The notes under the pieces were generated by a model, which worked only from the letters and a program-made list of their open reading frames with translations, made no database searches and was not told the DNA's origin. Below are positions 34,601 to 46,600 of a DNA stretch of 64,000 bases, piece by piece. Source of the DNA: Elusimicrobiota bacterium (GTDB taxonomy: Bacteria > Elusimicrobiota > Elusimicrobia > JACQPE01). How positions within the stretch are numbered: the first letter of the stretch is position 1; every line of letters starts with the position of its first letter. A program made the position numbers and the translations under genes. The DNA lies in the NCBI GenBank assembly GCA_016205025.1, contig JACQJO010000064.1:1-64000 (forward strand). Reading direction: 5' to 3'.

Positions 34601-37600
34601 CCGGCCGGATACTTGAGATGGCCGCGATCCGGTTTAGACTGGTCAAAGATAAAAAAACCGGTCTTTATAGAGCTGTCTTTGACAAGAAAAAAGACGTTTT
34701 TGATCAGTTAGTCAATCCAGGGCGAAGGGTTGGCCGGAAAATTATTCCTTACCATATTTCCGAAGCCAGCACGCGCATTCATGGCATCTCTGACTTTGCG
34801 GTGCGCAACAAGCCCACTATTGACCAGGTGATGCCAAGGTTCCTCAAATTTTTAAACAAAGTTCCCGGCTCCATCGTCGTTGGGCAAAACATCGGTTTTG
34901 ACGTCCGGTATGTTAACGCCAATCTTTATCATGCCGACGGTCAAATCCCCAATCTTCAAGTTCTCGATACGCTCAAGTTTTCCAGAACCACGGCCCGCGA
35001 CGGCGTCATTAAGCGCCCAAGCAACCATCAATTGACCACCTTGATCGAAGAGTTTAAGTTGAAAATGGAACAAGCCCACCGCGCTTTAGGCGATTCTCTG
35101 ATGACCATCTATGTGTTTGTTTACTTGATCAACCATCTTGATCAATATTACCGGAAGTTTCATAAAAGAGGCATTAATTCGAGAGATTTATTCAATTATG
35201 CGCGCCATTATCCGCTGATCCGGTTTATTCGGCTGGCCAAGCCGGACAACCGCGTTGATGTTCATACGCACAGTTTCTTTTCGGATGGCAACGTGCCTCC
35301 CGAGACAGTGGTGCGGGCGTTCCACGAGGAGGGGGTCGAAATTTATTCTCTGACCGATCACGACACGTTGGATGGCTACGAAAGAGCCTTGATGGAGGCG
35401 GCGCGCTTAAACATCAAGCCGCCTATTCCCGGGGTGGAGGTGACCGCGACGGACCCAAGAAGCGGCGAAGAAATGCATTTTGTGGCGTTGGCTTTTGATT
35501 CCAGGAATCCTCAAATGCTGGATCTTTTGCAAAAAAATAATCTCGAGAGAATCCGCCGCATAAAAGCCATTATTGAAAAACTCAATAAAGAACTTGAGCG
35601 GCTTTCTAGGGTGGTTAATAAACCTTTGGTTCAGCTCTCTTACGAAGAAATCGTGAAAGAGTTGTTTAAGAAAAGAAGAGGCAATAAGGGCTCCTTTGTT
35701 CTGCCGCACGTTGCCAGGCCGCTGGCGATAGCTTTAAACAAGAAGGGCTATACCATGTCTGATTTGGAGAGAACGATCGTTATTAAGAAAAAAATCCAAG
35801 CAAATGACACTGGCGAGCAGGTGGGTTTGCCGCAGAAGGGCGCCAAGAAAAAGAAATATAAGGCCCGGCTGCATGAAAACGATATGTATGACATTTTCTT
35901 GACCGAGGGAAGGCCCGCTCATGAACCGTTCAGGGGCGCGTCTGTCAAAGACGTGATTAAAACTGTCCGCCAGGCGGGCGGTTTGATCATTTGGGCCCAT
36001 CCAGGTGAGTGGAATCCCACGAAATCTTTAAGAATAGCGGAGTTCGTGGGCTACGGTCTTTTAGGGCTTGAGGTTTACCGGTCGCGCTACGGGCGTTCCA
36101 TTATTGCCGAATACAAACGGGAAGCCGAGAAATACGGGTTGCTGTTGACCGGCGGTTCTGATTTTCACGGCCATGGAACGCGGTTTCAAGAAGTTGACCA
36201 CCTGCCTATCCCGGTGCCAAGAAAGTACATTGAGCATCTTAAAGCGTGGTTGCGGTCTCCTCCTGCCCCGGACTTTAAACTTTCCCCGGCTAAGAGAAAG
36301 AAAGCCAAGAGTCCCTTGGGCAAGCTTTCCATCGTTGCCGAGGCTTCAGCCCAAGAGAAGGTTTTAGTTGACGAATATGCCGCCAGTTGGAACAGAGTTC
36401 AGTATTTAAGAAGCCGAAGATTGGAATTAAGGAAAAAAATAGCGGTTTTAGAGGAGAAATTCAGGGTTTATTCTAAGCAGTTTCCGGATGTCACCGAAAT
36501 CCAGGCGCCAAGAAACAGGATGGTCTTGAAACTCACAATGGAGGAAACTCTGACCATTCCTTTAAAGAGCAAGGCGCCCGCTTGGTACGAGCAGTTCCGT
36601 AAAACCTTGGTGCGGCTGGGCCTTTACACCAAAAGAGAAAAGCAGCGTGAAGGAAAAAGAAAAAAGAGATGGCTTCGGTATGAATACGCTCACCTGCATG
36701 CCGGAGTGCTTAACCATGCCTTAAACAACGGCCTTCTGCTGGAAGAGGAGATCAAGGCCATTGATCCTAAACTTGAAGATGGGCAAAAAGGGCCGGGTTT
36801 TGTTACCCATTATTTTGACGCGCGCATTCGGTTGCGGCCTCTGGCCCAGGTTCAAGAAGATCAGGAAGCGGATCAGAGGGAGGCCCAAGAGGGAGTGTCG
36901 CAAGAAGCTGTCCAGGAGCCGGAGCCAGATGAAGACGAAGAAGTGTCTGATGACGAGATCGCCCAGATTTTATCGGCTCAAAGCGCTACGCAATCGTTTG
37001 AACGCGAGGACGGTTCTAAAATGGCCGATGAGCTCTATGGTTTAAAGATAGATCTCAAAAGATTGCAGTCCGGAACCGATGAAGCTTCCAAAAAAGAGTC
37101 GCTTAACGCCGCGGAAGTTGAGTGGGAAGCAAAAAAGAAAGAATTGATCGCCTTATTTCAACGCACCGGAACCATACGTCGCTTTGGAACAAAATATTAC
37201 GCGGATGTTATTTACCGCGAAAAAGCCAGAGCCATCACCATTGAAGAGAGCCAGAAGCAGTGGAAGAACATGACCCCTAAAGAAAGAACCAAGCTGGGAA
37301 TGCCTCGCTATGAAAAGCTTGAAGAAACCATATTTTCTTCATTTCCCAGACTGCTGAAATGGGCCACCTTGATCAAGAACGATCAAAATGGGGCTCTGGC
37401 TAAAGCGTTGAGGGCCAAGCTATTCGCTCCGGGAATAATGAAGGCGCTATCTAAATTCGTTAAACCCGGTGAGCCCAGGCTCAAATTAAGATTTATGAGA
37501 TGGACAAGCAATGCCCATGTCGAAATCATATCCCTGCTTGTTCTGTTTGGTGGTTTGCCCGCGTATTTAAGTCTGGCCGAACCCGTTAAGATTTTGGTGT

Positions 37601-40600
37601 TTGCGGGGCTGGTGGCTGGATTAACAGCCAGCCTGGCGGTGTTGGCGTATCGGGCCGTGGGGGCGCGGCGCTCACAGCCGGCGGCCCCGCCGGAAACCCC
37701 GGCGGAGAATTTACAGCAGTCCTGGACGGAATTTTACGTCCACATTCTCGATATGGCCATGCCGTATTCTTTTGATCGTGTTTTGAAAGAACACGGGGCG
37801 GTGATGACTGCTATCGACGGCGTGAACGTTTTAAAGCCCAAGGTCCCATCGCCCAATTTTGAGGCTCTTAGCGAGGCGCTTAAGGCCAGCGGCAGGGTCG
37901 TCAATATCTGGACGGACCAGGAGTGGCAAGCATTGCAAAGGGGAGCCCGCCCGCCGCCAGAAGGAAAGGATACGCCAGGCAGTAGGCAGAATACAGGATT
38001 CAGGACGACAGGCAAGGAGAGTGTTCGAGGAAAAAGATTTTTGATCATTGGGGGTTACGCCGGCAAGGAGTTTGTGCTTCGCGATCTTAAGGCGGCGGGA
38101 GTCAAGATCGTGCTGGCCGATTACGAGAATAGTCCTTGGAGAGATCAGGTTGACGAGTTTATTGAGCTTCCCGCTTTGGGTGACAGCGGCAATTACAACA
38201 AACAGATCGAGGCTGTCTGGCGCTATATCCAAGACCATCCCATTGACGGTCAAATTTGGACATTTTTGGACACCCAGGTTGTTTTACAGGCGTATTTGCG
38301 CCATCGCCAGGGAGCCATCACAACCGAAGAGCTTGAGCTTTTGCTGGCATCCAAGGATAAAGGAAAAACAAGGGAAATTACGCTTCAGAGAGGATTGCCG
38401 GCGCCGCGTTTTACCGTTATTAAACCTACCGAGAATAAATGGCTTCACCGCTGGCGGCTTTGGCGCGCCGGGTGGAAAGTTGGATTTCCCGCCGTCTTAA
38501 AAGTGCCCAGCGCCGCGGCCGGCAGGGGCTATAGGTTTGTTTGGTCCAGCGCCGAGTTGGCGGCTAAGCGCCAGGAGATACTCGATGAGATCAAAGAATC
38601 CGATCCCACGACCCAAAGAAAATATTACAGCGAGTTTTTAAGGGGCGACGGGCCCTTTTTATTGGAGCGGTATTTTTTGGAGAAAGAAGAGCACCGGGCT
38701 TTGGGAATTGATGAACTGGACGCCGATGCATTCAAACAAGGAGGAAGGGTAAAACAGGTTTTTATCGCGGATAATCGCACGCTCGACAAAAATAATCCCA
38801 AAGATTTTAGCGACTCCTATCCCTCCGGGCTTCCTCAAGAAGTTCTTCGGGAAGTCAAAGAGTATGTTGAGAGGGTGCTGGGGGGATTTCCGGACGGGCA
38901 TTACCACGTGGAGTTAAAAGTCACCGACCAAGGAATCATACTTTTGGAAATCAACGCCCGAATGGCCGGGGAATATATGAGCGAGCTGGCCAAAAACGCT
39001 TGGGCAGTCAGCTTTCCGGTTTTAAACGCCAAAATCGCGATGGGAATACCCATTGACGGTGATCTGCCGCCGGTGGATGAGTTCGGTCTTCCCGTGGCCC
39101 AAAGAGTTTCCATGGATTACATTTGGCTTTCTCCCATTGCCGGCAGGATCACCAAGCTTGAGGGTTTAGAGCAAGCGGCCGGAATCGAAGGGGTCCAAGT
39201 TATTCAAAAGAAAAAAGTCAGTGACGAGATCGGCCAACCGGGCAGCGGCTATGATTACCCCGTTCAGTTTTTGATTTTCGCCAAAAATTACGCCGAGGCC
39301 GAGGCCAAGCTCCAAGAAATTCGCCGATTGGTGACGGTTGAGATTGGCGGAGTTAAGATTGACCCGGTTATTGTCCGGGAATCACCGGGCGCCAATCGTC
39401 TTCATGAAGAAACAGAACCGGGTGTTTTGCCAAGCATTCCTCTGCATAAAAGCCTGTTTCGGGAAATTTTTTTCAGCCGTGGACTGCTGATTTTTTTAGG
39501 CGCAGCCTTTCTTTTTGGCGGGTTTGACGCGGGCACAAAATTTTTAGTTACGAATTTATGGGACATTGAGGTGGTGCGGCATGTTCAGACTAAATTGGCC
39601 ACGTTTTTTATTGTTGCCCTTCTGCCTCTTCTTTTTTTGGCTCGGGCCGGCAAAACCTGGGTTTTTAATAAATATCTTGAAGAAAGACCTTTTGTTCCGA
39701 TTTTAAACACAGCACTTGATTTCGTGATGGGTTCTATTTTCGGCGCTTCCCTGTCCGTTGCCGTTGAGCTTTTAACTTGGGGGCGAGGACATGTCATTGA
39801 CTGGTTTAACATAGGGACCAAGGGCCAGCCGGGCTGGGATTTAAATTTTGCCGATCTGGTAATTTCGGTGGGGTTGGCCGCCGTTATTCATTTGTTGGTT
39901 AATTCATTGCGCAGAATACCGGAGAGTTTTAAGGACAGGATAAAGTCTTTTGTTAAGGATTTAAGCAGTATGGTGGCGGTGCTGGGAGCCAGCGTCGGCG
40001 TCGCGCTCGCGAGCGGTTATTTAAACAACAAAGCTGTTTCCTTGCAGGATGGTCTTTTCGGTTTAGCGACTTCAGCCATAGGGCTTTTTTTAGCCCAGGG
40101 AGCGCTTTGGCTGATCCGCACGCCTTTCGCGCGAAATGCGCCCATTGATGTGGGCAGGAAACTCGCCGACCAGAAAGAACCCGCCCGAACGTTCGATAGC
40201 CCGGCAAATTTTTGGAAATCCAGGCTTCTTTTTTTCGGCGGCGCGGCCGCTCTAGCTTTTATTTTAGACTGGGGAACTAAAATTTTAGCGGCTTATCTTG
40301 GATGGCCGGAGATTTTTCCTCATGTTCGTTCCGAGGAGTTCGTGCGCTTGGCCAAAATTGAAGTTGTGCTTCTGCCGTTTGTATTTTTTGGCTTAAGCGC
40401 GTTAAAGACTAAGGCGTTAAGGGGTAGTTTTAACGAGCATCCTTATTTGCGCAAGCTCGACTTGCTCATTGACGCAAGCCTGGGCGCTATTCTTGGCGCC
40501 GGCCTGGGCAATATCCTGGAGATTCTTACTTGGGGGCACGGCGCTGGAACCAATTGGATTGTGTTGCCCAATTTAAGCAGTACGTGGGAAGATTTCGTTA

Positions 40601-43600
40601 ATTTGGCGGATCTTACTTATGTTGCGGCCTTTTCCGCGGCGACCCATTTATTTGGGCTTGGTTTTAGCCAAGCCGATGACACCGGCAGAAAACTTAAATT
40701 ATGGGTAGCTTTAATGTTTGATAGCGCGGCTCTTCTTTTGGGTTTTTACATAGGTGAATTTTGGGGAGTTGCTTTGAGCCTGGCCAGCATTGTTTTGGCG
40801 CACGGCATTTTTAGAAAACTACGAACGAGTGGTGCCGCCAGGCAAGGAAACGATCTGCCTAGGGTTTTATTGTTGGCATCGGGTTCTCTTTTACTGCAAG
40901 GTTTATGGCAATGGTTCGGCGCCGCCGCCCCTGAATTTCAAGTTGCGGATGTCTCGGGGCCGGCTTTATTTCTGTTGGCTAGCCTGGCCGGGGGCACGAT
41001 TTTAAGTTTAGTTCCCTTTTTTAAGGACCTGCCCGAACTGTTTGCGAGGATTACCCGCGGCCCGCCGCCGGTAACAGCGCCAGATTTGCCGGATAACCAG
41101 CCTCAAACACCCACCATAAAAATCCAACCTGATTTCGGAGCCAAGAATGGAACGCCGATTGAGAATTTGACCACAAATAAGCTGACATTGTCAGTTTCTC
41201 CCAGGCTTCGAGAAAATTTTTTGAAAGCGGCGGATCGGATTTTGGACGGTGGCAAAGCAGACCCCATCCGCGGCGAGCGGCTTTCCCATTGGGAGCTTTA
41301 TGCTTTGGGTTTATACCGGACCCTGGGAGCAAGCGAGAATGAAATTGCCGGCAAAGTACGCGCCCGGATGGACAGCTTTCTGGCTTTTGGCCGAAGCCGG
41401 GGATTATCTGAAGTTCCCAAAGATTTCGTTTTTCCGCCGCTTCCCGCTCTCCATGGGGCTTTGTCATCGCAATCTTTTGCACAGAAATACAACCTTGCTT
41501 CCTACCGTGATATCACAGAGCGCTTAGGCATTCGACCCGGATTTGATTTGAACACGGTTAGCTATAAAACAAGCCTAAGCGACGCCTTCCGATTGGCCGC
41601 GGAGATTGGCGACGGTCCGAGGACTTCAGAAGTTTTTCTTCACATGATTAAACTTGGCGAGTTTGAGGGTGCGGCCAAAAGCGCTTACCAGCAAGGGCGC
41701 GATGATCTTTTAATTCATGCCGGATTTTTGGCATTGGCGCAGTATGTTGACAGAGGTTACTACCAGAACGACCCTTGGGATGCCATAGAGGTTTTTAAAA
41801 GAGTGCAGGGTGATTTAAAGCCCCAGGCCGAAGAGGTTCTTTATGACCTTAGTCAATGGCTCGGTTCCCCTGGATTCATCCGCGTCGTGGCCGCCACTAA
41901 AGATTTTGAAAAGATTGAAGATTGGAAAAAACGCGAGGAAGCCGCCTGGACGGCGCTGGCCCCCTACGCCCTGCGCGCTCTCCGGTCAACCGGAAGATTA
42001 ACGCGCGAGCATCGCATTGATTCGTCCAAAGTTGATTTCATTACCGTTGTTGAAAATCCGAAATACGACCAAGCCCTTAGGGAATTACTCCGACGAACGC
42101 TGGGCCTTAAGATGAGTTTTGGATTCGGACCCGACGATTATCTGCGTTCCTTGGCAGCTATTGGAGCTAAACAAGCCATTGCCGAGTATGCCCGCCGGCA
42201 AAAAGAGATAGGAAGATTCTATTTAAGCGATGAGATGTTCGATGCTTTGGTTTTGACGGGTGACAAGAGATTGCTTGTGGAAATTGCGGATTTTATCCTT
42301 GAGAGCCGTAGAAACGAAGGGATGTTTTCCTATCTGTCCCATCTTAAAGCGGCCAGGCTTTACAGCGCGGCAGGTGATTTAGAAGGCATTGGCCGCGTTC
42401 AAGAGGCGCTTAAGAAAGACGGGATGACTTTATCCGAAGATGCCCAAACCAGATTGGATTCCTATATTCAGCGCGCAAAGTCGGGTTTGCCGGAAGATGC
42501 GGAAGGTTCTCTTGGGCAACGGCGTCCCGACCCAACTTTTGGCGTTTGGGCGGAATTAGAAATGAGACGAAGAGAGTTATCGGAGCAACCCAAAGTAACC
42601 GAAGAAAGACGGGAGCAATTGATCCGGCAGGGCAATCAACTGCTTGGGAAGGGACGCGCTTGGGATGCTTATCTTTTGTTTTTGCAGGCCCTTAATCCCG
42701 AAGGGTTGATTGCGGCAGGTGACGCCATGTTAGACCAGAACGATGGTTTAAACTCTGTTCGGCCTTACATTTATGCGGCGTTGATCGAAAATCAAACTCG
42801 AGATGGCCGACAGTTGCCGGGCGCTTCCCAGTCATTTGAACAAGCCAAGCAAAAAGCGGTTAAGCTGCGGGGTTATTTTAGGGAGCTTGCTCAAGAACTT
42901 AGCAGCAGGGGGAAAAAAGCCGCCAAGCGGATTTCCCGCAAACAGTGGCAAAAGATCGCTTATAAATCTCCTGACACGCTTCGAGATGATCTTTTAGCCT
43001 GGTGGCAAGGCGTTCATTCCGGCGAAGTGACATTTCTTGATTTGGCCGCTGGCTGGATTTATCAAGTGAGCTCCGGCGGCGATGAGATTTACGGTCCATT
43101 TAGCCCTCCAGATGAGCTGCGGATTGCCGGTAATTTTACGCCGGAACAGATTGAAGAATTGCGCCAAATAACCGGAGCTGGACCCAAGATACCGGATGAT
43201 TTTGGCGCTAAAGATGGAACGCCGATTTTCAATCTCGACACCATTGACGATGAAATTAGCAGATTGGCTGATCCAGAGAAGCGTAGGTCTCCCGATCTCG
43301 GGATGACTTACGTTTATCCCACCAGGATAATAAACCCATATGGGCATGGGGCTTCCCGGTATACCAGGAACGGGAAACAATACATGGGTAATATTTCCGG
43401 CAGCAAAGGACGTATCTATGTTTTTGCACCAGCGAGCGAATATCAGTACGGCACCAATCGTTTGGGCCGAGAAGCCGAGCATAGTGTTTATAGCAGCAAC
43501 TATTTCGAGTTACAAATTAGGGGCCGCGATCCTAAACACGCGGAGCTTTTGCACCAGAGTCTTGTTAATATGGCAAGAGAGGCCCAAACTGGCGAGCTCA

Positions 43601-46600
43601 AATTTTCTTTGGCATTCCCAAGAGTATGGAATTTTGTCGAGCGGCTGATCCCCGGAGAGCAAGCCAAGGCTATTAATTGCGAACTGGGAATTACGGAGGC
43701 CTGGAAAAGGGCCAAAATTATAGCCAGGACCACTATGTGGCCCAAGAACGGGTTCGTCAGTGTTTTAGAGAAACTCCAAAAAGAAAACCCGGACAGTGTT
43801 CGTTTAGTGTATTACCGCGTTGTTGCGCATGCCAAGCAGAGTTACGGCAAAAAGCACAATTTTTCTGGACTGGTTTATCCTTTCCGGTGGATCAAGTCCT
43901 GGAAGTACCGCCACAGTGCTTTAGAAAAAATGGCGGACGTGATTGTTGAGGTTCCGGAAGGAACCATGAGAGCCGTGCCTCGCCTCAACAAGAAAACCGC
44001 TGACCCAAATGCGTTCCAGAAGCCAACCCTGGCTAAGATCGAGGGCAGGCTGCGGATTAATGGAATCCTAAAGGACGCGATGGGGCCGGGAGAGGCCGCT
44101 AGGTGGACCTTTGAGTTTATTGATTCTAAAACGGGCCGGCGCATCGCTGATTTTGAGACTCATCATGAGAAACCCATGCATTTGATTGTGGCCAGCGAAG
44201 ACTTGGCGGATTTCGCGCATATTCATCCTAAGTTAAATAAAGAGAAAGGGTTTAGCGCAGGGGAGTCACCCTTGCCCCCAGACCCGAGAACCAGTCCCGT
44301 CGGTTCTCCCCGCGTGCTCGCGGGGCCCCTCTCCACTACTGGTTTCATGGGTGACTCCCCTGCGCTAAACCCTTACAATAAAGACGGCGTATTTGAGATT
44401 GCGGTTAATGAGAAAAATAGTGATCCTGATAATCAGGATGCGGCTCGAGCGATTTTAAGATCAGGCCGCTATTTTCTTTTTGCCGAAATTAAACCCAAGG
44501 GCCAAGACGTTCGGACGGTTCTATTGACAGTGGAAGCGCAAGGCAAGCCGAGTTTAAAACCCGTGGTTCCGGATGACCCTGATGCCAAGGTGATCAAAAA
44601 ATATTTCAGCAAGGATGGGGCATTAGGCCAGAGAGGCGATCACTACCAAGTGGAGCTAAATCTTGAAGAGATGCCGGGCATGACTCATTTTAACGTCAAC
44701 ATCGCGCAGTTGGTTGAGCAAAACGGCGGCCGCGTCGAATATGCGGGTGTTGGGGACCTGGAGAATTGGCTGGGCATGCCGGGGCACGCGATTTTAATCG
44801 GCCAAGATGGCCGGGTAGTTGCCGATAAGGTGTTTAAACACCTTCACGCGGGCGCTCATCATGACGGCGGCGGTCATGATCATCACCAGGGGGAAATGAA
44901 GAGCGGGCCCAACTTGACCTTTATGCTCCACGAGGATGTCCCCCCCGGCATTTACAAGCTCTGGATTCAGGTCAAGCGCCGGGGCCAAATTTTGACCTTC
45001 CCTTTTGTCGTTGATTTAAGAAAGAAAGCGCCCGGCCTTGGCAAGAAAGAAGCGGGCGCTTTGGCTCTTGTTTTGCTTTCCCTATCTCTTCAGGGCTTAT
45101 GGCAGTGGTTTAGCGCCGGATCTTCTGAAATTAAAATTGCGGAGATTACCGGCCCGGCTTTGTTTCTTTTCATGAGTTTGGCCGGCGGCACTATTTTAAG
45201 CCTGGTTCCTTTTGCCAAAAGTCTGCCTGAAGCCTTCCAAAGAATTTATCGGGGGCCGCCGCAGGCTCAAGGCGTCATTGTCAATGACGTGACGCAGTTA
45301 AATCCGATCAGGGTCGAGGAGGTTATTAGGCCGACGACCATTGAGGAGATTCAGGAAGCGGTGAGAAGGCATAGGAAGGTTTCGGTTGGCGGCGGACGAT
45401 TCAGCATGGGCGGGCAGACGGCGACAGAGGGGGCCATTCAGATTGATATGCGTGGGTTTAACAAAATCCTGGAGATTAACCCGGAACGCAATATCGTAAG
45501 GGTACAGGCGGGCGCCAGATGGCGCGATATCCAAAAAGCCATTGATCCTTTGAACAAGTCTCTTAAAATCATGCAGTCTTACTCCAACTTTACGGTTGGC
45601 GGGTCTTTAAGCGTGAATTCCCATGGCCGGTACATGGGACTTGGGCCGCTTATTTTTTCCGTTAAATCCATTAAGGTTGTCTTGGCTGACGGCAACGTTG
45701 TCACCGCCAGTCCTACGCAGAACCATGTGATTTTCTATAGCGTGATCGGGGGTTACGGCGGCTTAGGTGTGATCGCTGAAGCGACGCTGGAGCTGGCTGA
45801 CAACAAGGCCATTGAAAGGAAATACGCCGTGATGCCTATTGGCGATTACAATGAGTATTTTGCGGCCGAGCTTCGCAATGCTCCCGGCGCGGTTTTTCAC
45901 AACGGCGATTTTTCCACGCCCTACGACAAGGTGAGAGCCACCACTTGGTTTGAGACGGACAAACCGGTCACGGTTAAGGACCGGTTGGTTCCGGAAGGTA
46001 AAAATTACTGGTTTAACCGAATAATGATTTATCTGATCACGGAGCGGCCCTGGGGCCGGTATTACCGGCGATTGATTGATTGGATCGCTTACCTGCGCGG
46101 GCGGGTTGTTTGGCGCAATTATGAGGCGAGCTACGATGTTGCCGAACTTGAGCCCAAATCCAGAAAAAAATCCACTTTCGTTTTACAGGAGTATTTCATT
46201 CCCGTTGAAAATTTTGACGAGTTTGCTCCGAAGATGGCCGAAATTTTGACGCGCTACCACGTCAAAGCTTTAAATGTTTCGATTCGCCATGCCAAAGCCG
46301 ATCCGGGTTCACTTATGGCCTGGGCGCGCAAAGAAACATTCGCTTTTGTCCTTTACTACAAACAGGGAACCCAGGATTACCAGAAAGGTGAAGTGGCGGT
46401 CTGGACCCGGGAGCTGATCCAGGCGGCGATTGATGCCGGAGGCGCTCATTATCTGCCCTACCAGATTGTGGCGACCGATGAGCAGTTTCGTAGCGCTTAC
46501 CCGCGCGCTCGCGAATTTTTTGAGTTAAAAGGTGCGCTTGATCCTACCGGAAAATTCAGAAATAAATTGTGGGATGCGTATTATCCTTTTTATGAGATTG

